64,000 nucleotides of DNA from Solimonas flava DSM 18980 (lineage in GTDB: Bacteria > Pseudomonadota > Gammaproteobacteria > Nevskiales > Nevskiaceae). Positions within the stretch are counted from its first letter, which is position 1, and each line of letters starts with the position of its first letter. A program made the position numbers and the translations under genes. The stretch spans positions 273,644 to 337,643 of the forward strand of contig NZ_AUFV01000008.1 in NCBI RefSeq assembly GCF_000426685.1, in the 5' to 3' direction. Shown piece by piece: positions 18,476-26,646 of this stretch. The notes below the pieces were generated by a model, which saw only the letters and a program-made list of their open reading frames with translations, had not been told where the DNA came from and did not search any database.

Positions 18476-19321
18476 CTAAAGCCTCGCGGCCGAGAACGTA
18501 TCGCAGCGTGCGACCTCGCCCGACTCGAAGCCGGTCTTGAACCAGCGCACGCGCTCCGCCGAGGTCCCGTGCGTGAACGCGTCGGGCACGATCGTCCCCT
18601 GCGCTTCGTGCTGCAGGCGGTCGTCGCCGATCGCCGACGCGGTATTCAGCGCTTCCTCGATGTCGCCGGCTTCCAGCCACTGGTGCCGCGCCTGGGCGCG
18701 GTTGGCCCAGACCCCAGCGTAGCAATCGGCCTGCAGTTCCTGTCGCACCGACAGACCGTCGGCGCCCTGCATCGCCGCACCCTGCTGCCGAGCCCGCTCG
18801 GCGCGCGCAAACACGCCGGTCAGGTTCTGCACGTGATGGCCGACCTCGTGGGCAATCACATAGGCGTACGCGAAATCGCCGCCGCCGCCGAGCCGCGCTT
18901 TCATGTCATCGAAGAAACTGGTGTCGAGATAGACGCGCCGATCGCCCGGACAATAGAACGGACCGGACGCCGCGCTGGCGCCGCCGCAGGCCGTCTGCAC
19001 GCTGCCGGCGAACAGCACCAGCTTCGGCGCCTCGTAGTGACCGCCGGCCTTCTCGAAGATCGCACTCCAGACATCCTCGGTCTCGCCGAGGATCGCTCGC
19101 ACGAAGTCGGTAGTCTCGTTGTCCGGCAGCGCCTGCTCGCCGCCGCCGGCCGGCGCCTGCTGCTCGATCTGCGTCACGAGACCGAGCATTTCGAGCGGGC
19201 TGCGGCCGAGCAGCAGACCCAGCACGACGACAACGGCGATGCCGCCGATCCCGAGCCGCAGGCCGCCGCGGCCACCTGCACCGACGACATTGTCGCTGCG
19301 CCGCGCATCACGCCATTTCAT
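18476..19321 (-). CDS. ypfJ: YpfJ-type neutral zinc metallopeptidase
   Basis: 281-residue membrane-anchored protein of the YpfJ/KPN_02809 metallopeptidase family. Seen: an N-terminal membrane anchor at about 22-39, SVQTACGGASAASGPFYCPG with the family's paired cysteines, YLDTSFF, the zinc motif HEVGHHVQ (HEVGH at 158-162), and QADCYAGVWA downstream supplying the third ligand region. Length and order are typical. Physiological substrate unknown for the family. Followed by a terminator; upstream is a TetR gene on the same strand 72 nt away. Confidence 0.9.
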   Translation of the reverse strand: MKWRDARRSDNVVGAGGRGGLRLGIGGIAVVVVLGLLLGRSPLEMLGLVTQIEQQAPAGGGEQALPDNETTDFVRAILGETEDVWSAIFEKAGGHYEAPKLVLFAGSVQTACGGASAASGPFYCPGDRRVYLDTSFFDDMKARLGGGGDFAYAYVIAHEVGHHVQNLTGVFARAERARQQGAAMQGADGLSVRQELQADCYAGVWANRAQARHQWLEAGDIEEALNTASAIGDDRLQHEAQGTIVPDAFTHGTSAERVRWFKTGFESGEVARCDTFSAARL

Positions 19322-19393
19322 CGCCGCCTCCGGTCTTGCTGATGGCCACGATCGTCGCCGAGCGCGGGCACCTGCGCAACGCCGGATCCGGAC

Positions 19394-20053
19394 TCAGCGC
19401 GCATCGACGATACCCAGGCAGGCATCGAGCAAGCGCTCGCGCGACTGCCACGGATACTCCGGAATCGTCAGCAGCGCATGCGTGATGCCGAGCAGCGCGC
19501 AGATCAGCGCTTCGCCGAGCGCCTGCGGCGCGCCGGCGCGGGCGCTGCCCTGCGCCTGCATCGCGGCGATCAGCTCGCTGAACACACCGAAGCGCTCGAC
19601 GATGTTGGAGCTGTCGACGTACAGCGCTTCGCCGACACCGCCCTGGTCCTGATTGAGGAACACCATGCGATAGCGTTCCGGGTGCGCGCACCAGTAGTCG
19701 ATGTAAGCCAGACAGGCCTTGCGCAGGCGCTCGCGCGGCGTGCCGCGCTTCGTCACGCGCGCGATCTGCGCGAACATCTCGACGAAGAAATCGTCCCAGA
19801 TGTGGCGCAGCAGATCGTTCTTGCTGCGGAAGTAGCCGTACAGCGTCATCGCGCCGCAGCCGGCGGCGTCGGCGATGCGCCGCATGCTGACCGCCTCGAA
19901 TCCTTCGTCGGCAAACAGGCGCCGCGCCGCCGCGACGAGCTCGGTCCGGACCCGCTGCTCCTGCTCGGGATCGCGGCGCGGCCGACCGCGCGTGCGCGGA
20001 GTGGCGGCGGGCGCGGCGGAGCGCGGACCGCCGGGACGCTTCATCGTGGGCAT
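19394..20053 (-). CDS. TetR family transcriptional regulator
   Basis: 219-residue repressor-type regulator. Seen: basic N-terminus RTRGRPRRDP, then a TetR helix-turn-helix (AARRLFADEGFEAVSMRRIA followed by DAAGCGAMTLYGYFRSKNDL) and a ligand-binding domain resembling the TetR_C/WHG group. Start taken at ATG 20053; ATG 20044 is also possible, while the frame open to 20470 would run through the divergent gene. It faces an exported hydrolase/amine oxidase operon, and a 12-bp palindrome lies between them, so it probably controls both. The ligand is unknown. Confidence 0.88.
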   Translation of the reverse strand: MPTMKRPGGPRSAAPAATPRTRGRPRRDPEQEQRVRTELVAAARRLFADEGFEAVSMRRIADAAGCGAMTLYGYFRSKNDLLRHIWDDFFVEMFAQIARVTKRGTPRERLRKACLAYIDYWCAHPERYRMVFLNQDQGGVGEALYVDSSNIVERFGVFSELIAAMQAQGSARAGAPQALGEALICALLGITHALLTIPEYPWQSRERLLDACLGIVDAR

Positions 20054-20184
20054 GCGGGGCTTGGCGTGGTGTGGAGGGCGTCGCCGTATGACGACGGCAC
20101 CCATTATAGAAGCCGCGCTCGCCGCTCCTGCATACCCGCTCCGGCGCCACGTTGACGGCGCCGCGGCACATACCCCATATTTTG

Positions 20185-20196
20185 CGTACGCGTACG
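20185..20196. promoter_or_regulatory. palindromic operator candidate
   Basis: CGTACGCGTACG is a perfect 12-bp palindrome in the divergent promoter between the TetR gene and the nitrilase-like gene, 42 nt before the latter's start codon. Position and symmetry fit a TetR operator; no footprint evidence. Confidence 0.5.
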
Positions 20197-20237
20197 ACAT
20201 AAAGTAGCCACACGCCTGCAATAAGGGGAAAGCGGGG

Positions 20238-21761
20238 ATGCGACTGCGACGATCGGGGATCGCCTGGGCCGGCGTCATGGCGCTGGCCGGCATGGGCTTG
20301 GGCGGCTGTTCATCGAGCGAGGCGCCGGCCGGTGGCGAGGCGCTGCTGCCGCCGGACATCGAGCGGCCGAGCGCCGACACCTGCGCCGCCTTGCGCCCCG
20401 CACGCTGGGCGGCGGCGAGCGGCCACGGCGCCTCCGGCGCGGCACTGCGCGTCGTGGCCATGCAGTACAAGCAGGAGATCCGCCACGTCGTCGACTACGC
20501 GGCGTTCCGCACCAAGATGCGCTGCCTGATGGAAGAGCACGCCGTGCCGCAAATGCGCGCCGGCCTGCCGATGCTCGTCGTCTTCAACGAAGATGCCGGC
20601 CTGATGACGCTGGCCACCGGCACGCGTGGCGCGCCGGTGCGGGTGCTCGCCGGCTCGCCGCTCGGTGCGCCGGTCGGCGACTCGTTGCCGCTCGGCATGC
20701 TGGGCGCGCTGGCGCTGCTGAACGTCAGCTACCTGCCGCAGATCCTCGCCTATCGCGCCCGCTTTCCCGGAGTCGATGCGCGCAAGCAGGCGCTGCTGGC
20801 GGCGACCGACACCTTCGTGCGCGCGTTCTCGCAAACGTTTTCCGACATCGCCCGCGACTATCGCGTCTACGTCGTCGCGTCGAACAATCAGGCGCGTTAC
20901 GCGGCCTCGCGTGACCCGCTCGACCTCGCGCTGTTCAAGGATCCCGATCTCGGCGCAGTCGACGAGGTCTATGTCGCGACCGACGCGCGCGTCACCAACA
21001 CCACCTATCTCTGGGGCCCCGACGAAGTCGACGCGAACGCCCCGAGCGGCGAGAAGAACCTGCTGTTCCGCAACGAGAAGGTGCCGCTGACCGACATCGA
21101 GACCACCGTGCTCGGCCTCGACGCCGGCCCGAGCACGGGCGCGGCGGCGCTCGCCAACGCCGCCGGCTATCCGCTCGCCGGCTTCCGGCTCGGCTTCGCG
21201 ACCTCGCTGCCGGCATTCCAGTGGGGCTACGACTTCGGCGCGGCGCCACCCGCGGGCTTCGCGCCCTGCGCCGACGTCACTGTCAGCTACATGCCGTGCA
21301 TGGACACGCTCGGCGTCGATGTCGTCGTGCAGGCCGAGGCCAACCCGGGCCGCTGGGCTACATACCAGGCCGGCGGCTGGCAACCGCTCGAGTGGATGGC
21401 CTCGACCTGGCGCACGGTCGCCGATCCGGAAGTCGGCTTCCGCTACAACATCACGGCGCACCTGGTCGGCAATCTGCTCGACCTGCCGTTCGACGGCCAG
21501 ACGGCGATCACCAAGCGCGGCGGCAGCGCCGCGCCGCGCCATTACGTCGGCAATCTCGAATTCGAGCCGGGCACCGATGTGGCCTGGTATCTGGCCTTCC
21601 AGGGCGACAAACGCGAGTTCGTGCAACTGGCGCCGTGGGTCAGCGACGACGCGCCGCGCGCGCAGCTCGCCGCGACCGCTGCCGCACTGGCCCCGGGCAG
21701 CGGCGACGCGCTCGAAAACGACTATCTCGAAACCGCTGTCTGGGCGGATCTCGTGCACTGA
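20238..21761 (+). CDS. putative nitrilase-superfamily lipoprotein
   Basis: 507-residue predicted lipoprotein (lipobox LGGC, C24). The body resembles a carbon-nitrogen hydrolase: RVVAMQYKQE at 71-80, LVVFNED with a candidate catalytic glutamate (E118), YRVYVVASNNQ near 208-218, NEKVPLTDIE with a candidate lysine (K281), and GVDVVVQAEANP near 359-370. The place where nitrilases carry the nucleophilic cysteine reads GFATSLPAF, with serine 323; other cysteines are C344 and C354. So the fold assignment is moderate and activity uncertain. A good GGGGAAAGCGGGG ribosome site precedes ATG 20238. It is followed 30 nt later by an amine oxidase gene, probably one transcript. Confidence 0.55.
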   Translation: MRLRRSGIAWAGVMALAGMGLGGCSSSEAPAGGEALLPPDIERPSADTCAALRPARWAAASGHGASGAALRVVAMQYKQEIRHVVDYAAFRTKMRCLMEEHAVPQMRAGLPMLVVFNEDAGLMTLATGTRGAPVRVLAGSPLGAPVGDSLPLGMLGALALLNVSYLPQILAYRARFPGVDARKQALLAATDTFVRAFSQTFSDIARDYRVYVVASNNQARYAASRDPLDLALFKDPDLGAVDEVYVATDARVTNTTYLWGPDEVDANAPSGEKNLLFRNEKVPLTDIETTVLGLDAGPSTGAAALANAAGYPLAGFRLGFATSLPAFQWGYDFGAAPPAGFAPCADVTVSYMPCMDTLGVDVVVQAEANPGRWATYQAGGWQPLEWMASTWRTVADPEVGFRYNITAHLVGNLLDLPFDGQTAITKRGGSAAPRHYVGNLEFEPGTDVAWYLAFQGDKREFVQLAPWVSDDAPRAQLAATAAALAPGSGDALENDYLETAVWADLVH

Positions 21762-21791
21762 TTTTTTCTTTCACCTCCACCGGCAACACTC

Positions 21792-23294
21792 ATGGATCAT
21801 CCCGATCTTTCCCGCCGCCGCCTGCTCGGCGGCGCCGCCGCACTCGGCGCCGGCATGCTGTCCGGCGGCGTTCAGGCCGCGCCCGCCACCGCCCCCGCCG
21901 CCACGACCACGCCGCCGGCCACCGGCACTGAGCGTCACTGCGAGGTCGTCATCGTCGGCGCCGGCCTCGCCGGCCTCGCCGCCGCGCGCCAGCTGAGCGC
22001 CGCCGGCCGCGAGGTGCTCGTCGTCGAGGCACGCGACCGCGTCGGCGGCCGCACCCTCAATCACGCCGTCAGCGTGCGCGGCGCCAGCCCCGGCACCGTC
22101 GTCGAGGTCGGCGGCCAATGGGTCGGCCCGACCCAGGACCGCGTGCTGGCGATGATCAAGGAGCTGAAGCTGTCGACGTTCAAGAGCTGGACGCAAGGCA
22201 AATCGGTCGACGTGCGCGACGGCGCGCGCTCGGAGTATGACGGCCGCATCCCGCCCGGCGCGTTCTTCGGCTCGATCGACACGCAGATCGCGATGACGCG
22301 CCTCAACCGCATGGCCGCGTCGGTGCCGCTCGACAAGCCGTGGACGGCCGCCAAGGCCGTCGAATGGGACAGCCAGACCTTCCAGACCTGGATGGACCAC
22401 AACCTCTACACCGACACCGGCCGTTCGCTGATGCAGCTCGTCGTCGAGGCCGTGTTCTCGGCGCAGCCGCGCGACCTGTCGCTGCTGCACGTGCTGTTCT
22501 ACATCCATTCGGCCGGCTCGCTGGACATGCTGGTCAACACCGAGGGCGGCGCGCAGGACTCGCGCATCGTCGGCGGCTCGCAGCGCATCGCGCTGGCGAT
22601 GGCCGAGCAGCTCGGCGCCCAGCGCATCCTGCTCAACGCGCCGGTCGAGCGCGTCGAACAGCACGACGACGGCGTCAGCGTGCGCGGCGCCGGCTTCGCC
22701 GTGCAGGCCCGGCGCGCGATCATCGCCATGCCGCCAACGCTCGCCGGCCGCATCCGCTACGCACCGATCCTCGACGGCCTGCGCGACCAGCTCACGCAGC
22801 GCGTGCCGATGGGCACCGTGATCAAGGCGCAGTGCGTCTACGCCAAGCCGTTCTGGCGCGACGCCGGCCTCAACGGCCAGGCGACCGGCGACGTCGGACC
22901 GGTCAAGACGACCTTCGACAACTCGCCGCCGGACGCCAGCGTCGGCGTGCTGATGGGCTTCATCGAGGGCGAGGACGGCCGTCGCGCGCTGCGGCAGACG
23001 CGCGAACAGCGCATGCAGGGCGTGATCGACAGCTTCGTGCGCTACTTCGGCGAGGCCGCGCGTCATCCGCTCGAATACATCGAGCAGAGCTGGGCCGGCG
23101 AAGAATGGTCGCGCGGCTGCTACGCCGGCTACTTCCCGCCGGGCGTCTGGCTCGACTACGGCGAAGCGCTGCGCGCGCCGATCGGCCGTCTGCACTGGGC
23201 CGGCACCGAAACCGCCGAGGTCTGGAACGGCTACTTCGACGGCGCGATCCGCTCCGGCGAGCGCGCCGCCGGCGAAGTCGCGGCGCTGCTCTAG
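21792..23294 (+). CDS. Tat-exported flavin monoamine oxidase
   Basis: 500-residue FAD-dependent amine oxidase. Seen: a twin-arginine signal (SRRRLLGG, residues 7-14, then a hydrophobic alanine-rich stretch to about 36), dinucleotide fold VVIVGAGLAGLAAARQL, ARDRVGGRT, the substrate-side GGQWVGPTQDRV, and the C-terminal FAD segment LHWAGTETAEVWNGYFDGAI. This is the monoamine oxidase/putrescine oxidase group. Tat export implies a folded, cofactor-loaded enzyme in the periplasm. It is the second gene of an operon with an exported nitrilase-like protein, suggesting periplasmic oxidation of an amine. Converges with tgt 38 nt downstream, with no obvious terminator. Confidence 0.9.
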   Translation: MDHPDLSRRRLLGGAAALGAGMLSGGVQAAPATAPAATTTPPATGTERHCEVVIVGAGLAGLAAARQLSAAGREVLVVEARDRVGGRTLNHAVSVRGASPGTVVEVGGQWVGPTQDRVLAMIKELKLSTFKSWTQGKSVDVRDGARSEYDGRIPPGAFFGSIDTQIAMTRLNRMAASVPLDKPWTAAKAVEWDSQTFQTWMDHNLYTDTGRSLMQLVVEAVFSAQPRDLSLLHVLFYIHSAGSLDMLVNTEGGAQDSRIVGGSQRIALAMAEQLGAQRILLNAPVERVEQHDDGVSVRGAGFAVQARRAIIAMPPTLAGRIRYAPILDGLRDQLTQRVPMGTVIKAQCVYAKPFWRDAGLNGQATGDVGPVKTTFDNSPPDASVGVLMGFIEGEDGRRALRQTREQRMQGVIDSFVRYFGEAARHPLEYIEQSWAGEEWSRGCYAGYFPPGVWLDYGEALRAPIGRLHWAGTETAEVWNGYFDGAIRSGERAAGEVAALL

Positions 23295-23332
23295 GGCCGG
23301 CCAGCGCCCATCGCGTCAACAGGCCCTGGTAT

Positions 23333-24703
<1,371 letters not shown>

Positions 24704-24725
24704 TCACCTGGACGCCTGCCTCGCC

Positions 24726-25301
24726 ATGAAACTGCTGTTCGGCCTGTTCGACCGCCTGCTGTTCGCCGCCGGCTTCGCGCTGGCGATGCAGCTGCCGCAG
24801 TTCGTCGACCACTACACGCAGCGCTACGGCGGCTACCACCAGGCGCTGGTCGACAGTCTCGCCGAATACCAGCGCAACGCCGACGCCCACTACGGCGGCG
24901 ATCTCGACCGCCTGATCGCCGACCTGCACGCGTCGGCCGGCCCCGGTCTGCGCGAGATCGGCGACAAGCTGCAGCGCGATCGCGCCCGCGAGCTGCAGAT
25001 GCGCGAAGGCCTGGCGATCCTCGGCCACGAAATCCTCGCCAAGCGGCTCTGGTATCTGGCCGGCCACCTCGACGTCGGCATCGCCGCCGCGACCTGGGCC
25101 GCGTTCACGCCGGGCCTGCCGCTGTCGACCGACGCCCTGCTCTGCGGCCTGGCCGGCGCCGTGCTGTTCAGCGGCTTCTTCAATCTGCTCGGCTGGCCGC
25201 TGCGCGTCTGGCGCCGGCGCGCGTCGACGCCCGCAATCGGCGCGCCGGCCCCGCGCCCGGCGCCGCCGCCGGCGGTCGAGCGCAAGGCGCCTACGCTGTA
25301 A
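24726..25301 (+). CDS. DUF2937 family membrane protein
   Basis: 191-residue protein with the start typical of DUF2937: LLFGLFDRLLFAAGFALAMQLPQFVDHYTQR, split here by family-conserved positions. Seen: an N-terminal hydrophobic segment (about 10-22), a helical, probably periplasmic middle (about 25-105), and a second hydrophobic region (about 115-155) before a proline-rich tail. Function unknown. It is inserted on the opposite strand between tgt and queA, and its last 11 bases overlap the end of queA. The frame is open further upstream to 24459, but that part overlaps tgt antisense. Confidence 0.75.
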   Translation: MKLLFGLFDRLLFAAGFALAMQLPQFVDHYTQRYGGYHQALVDSLAEYQRNADAHYGGDLDRLIADLHASAGPGLREIGDKLQRDRARELQMREGLAILGHEILAKRLWYLAGHLDVGIAAATWAAFTPGLPLSTDALLCGLAGAVLFSGFFNLLGWPLRVWRRRASTPAIGAPAPRPAPPPAVERKAPTL

Positions 25302-26334
25302 GCGCCTCGGGCGCCGGTTCGATCAGCATCGCATCGCCGTAGCTGAAGAAGCGGTAGCGCTGCGCGACCGCGTGGCGGTACGCGGCCATCATCCGCTCGT
25401 AGCCGCCGTACGCGCAGACCAGCATCAGCAGCGTGCTTTCCGGCAGATGGAAATTGGTCAGCAGGCGGTCGATGATCCGGAACCGATAGCCCGGCGTGAT
25501 GAACAGCCGCGTCTCGCCGCTCTGCGGCACCAGCGTGCCGACGCGGTCCTGCGCCGCCGCCGCCGATTCGAGCGCGCGCGTCACCGTCGTGCCGATCGCC
25601 ACCACCTTGCCGCCGCGCACGCGCGTCGCCGCCAGCTGCGCGCACAGCGTTGCGTCGATCGCATAGCGCTCGGCGTGCATGCGATGCTCGGCGAGATCGT
25701 CGACGCGCACCGGCTGGAACGTGCCGGCGCCGACGTGCAGCGTCAGCGTCGCGGTCTCGATGCCGCGCTCGGCGAGCGCCTGCAGCAGCGCGGCATCGAA
25801 GTGCAGGCCGGCGGTCGGCGCGGCGACGGCACCGGGCTCGCGCGCGAACAGCGTCTGGTAGCGCTCGGCGTCGACCGCATCCGGCGCGTGCGCGATGTAC
25901 GGCGGCAGCGGCAGACGGCCGGCGCGCTCCAGGAACGCCATCACGCCATCGTCGCCGTCGTAGCGCAGATGGAACAGGTCGTCGTCGCGGCCGAGCACCG
26001 TCAGACGGTCCGCGCCGACCTCGATCACGCCGCCGGCCTTCGGCTTCTTGCTGACGCCGAGCTGGGCGAGGAATTCGTGCGCGTCGAGAATGCGCTCGAC
26101 GAAGATCTCGACATGCCCGCCGGTCGGCTTGCGCCCGTAGACGCGCGCCGGAATGACGCGCGTGTCGTTGAAGACGACGAGGTCGCCGGGCGCGAGCAGC
26201 GCCGGCAGGTCGACGATCATGCGATCGGCCAGCTCGCGGCCGACATGCAGCAAGCGGCTCGCCGAACGCGCGGCGGTCGGATGCTGGGCGATCAGCTCGG
26301 CTGGCAGTTCGTACTGGAAATCGGAACGACGCAT
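25291..26334 (-). CDS. queA: S-adenosylmethionine:tRNA ribosyltransferase-isomerase
   Basis: 347-residue enzyme that makes epoxyqueuosine in tRNA after Tgt has inserted preQ1. Seen: MRRSDFQYELPAELIAQHP at the N-terminus, LVFNDTRVIPAR, VGAGTFQPVRVDD, HAERY, and FHLPESTLLMLVCA near the end, all family hallmarks. Normal length. Same strand as tgt and acting in the same pathway. A small terminator-like hairpin lies 74 nt upstream of its start. Confidence 0.97.
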   Translation of the reverse strand: MRRSDFQYELPAELIAQHPTAARSASRLLHVGRELADRMIVDLPALLAPGDLVVFNDTRVIPARVYGRKPTGGHVEIFVERILDAHEFLAQLGVSKKPKAGGVIEVGADRLTVLGRDDDLFHLRYDGDDGVMAFLERAGRLPLPPYIAHAPDAVDAERYQTLFAREPGAVAAPTAGLHFDAALLQALAERGIETATLTLHVGAGTFQPVRVDDLAEHRMHAERYAIDATLCAQLAATRVRGGKVVAIGTTVTRALESAAAAQDRVGTLVPQSGETRLFITPGYRFRIIDRLLTNFHLPESTLLMLVCAYGGYERMMAAYRHAVAQRYRFFSYGDAMLIEPAPEALTA

Positions 26335-26407
26335 GGTCGGTGGTGCGGTTCGGCGGTGCGGCCGCGCATTGTCGCAGAAGCGCCTGCGCCGGCGCGCAGC
26401 TCGCGCA

Positions 26408-26434
26408 CAAAAAGAGGCCCGCGCGAGGCGGGCC
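26408..26434 (-). terminator. minus-strand rho-independent terminator upstream of queA
   Basis: On the minus strand GGCCCGC-CTCGC-GCGGGCC is followed by TCTTTTTG. It would end a transcript coming from the right, yet no recognised gene lies there on this strand, so it points to a short RNA or a leader ahead of queA. Confidence 0.7.
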
Positions 26435-26646
26435 AGGATCAGGTGAGACGCTACGAAGTGGCTGAAGAACGATCAGCCGTCGCGCAGCTTAGGCAGGTCC
26501 GGGCTCAGAACCTGAGCCCGCATGCAGCGCCGCCCATGCAGTGCCGCCACGGTCCGATGGACGGTGTCCTACAGCCGCGGCAGCGCGGCATCGCTACGCT
26601 ATAGTCCACAGAACGAATTCGGCGTCTGAGGAGAGCAGCCGAAGAC
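26435..26646 (-). ncRNA. candidate small structured RNA between queA and luxR-type gene
   Basis: The 26335-26646 gap has no clear gene. On the minus strand, right of the terminator, CGGGCTCAG-GTT-CTGAGCCCG (26500-26520) is a perfect 9-bp hairpin and GCTGA-TCGTTCT-TCAGC a second one. Together with the terminator they look like a small RNA of at most about 200 nt. An alternative is a short peptide ending LSPDLPKLRDG just before the terminator. On the plus strand TATAGT (26600-26605) may be the -10 of the luxR-type gene. Low confidence. Confidence 0.3.

Noticed and set aside
21771..23195. Long minus-strand frame opposite the amine oxidase
   Set aside because: Shadow of the Tat-exported amine oxidase, which has complete FAD motifs; the antisense product is R/A/D-rich without motifs.
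26435..26646. tRNA-Leu expected beside queA by analogy with Pseudomonas
   Set aside because: No acceptor/anticodon/T-arm pattern or CCA end could be assembled on either strand.
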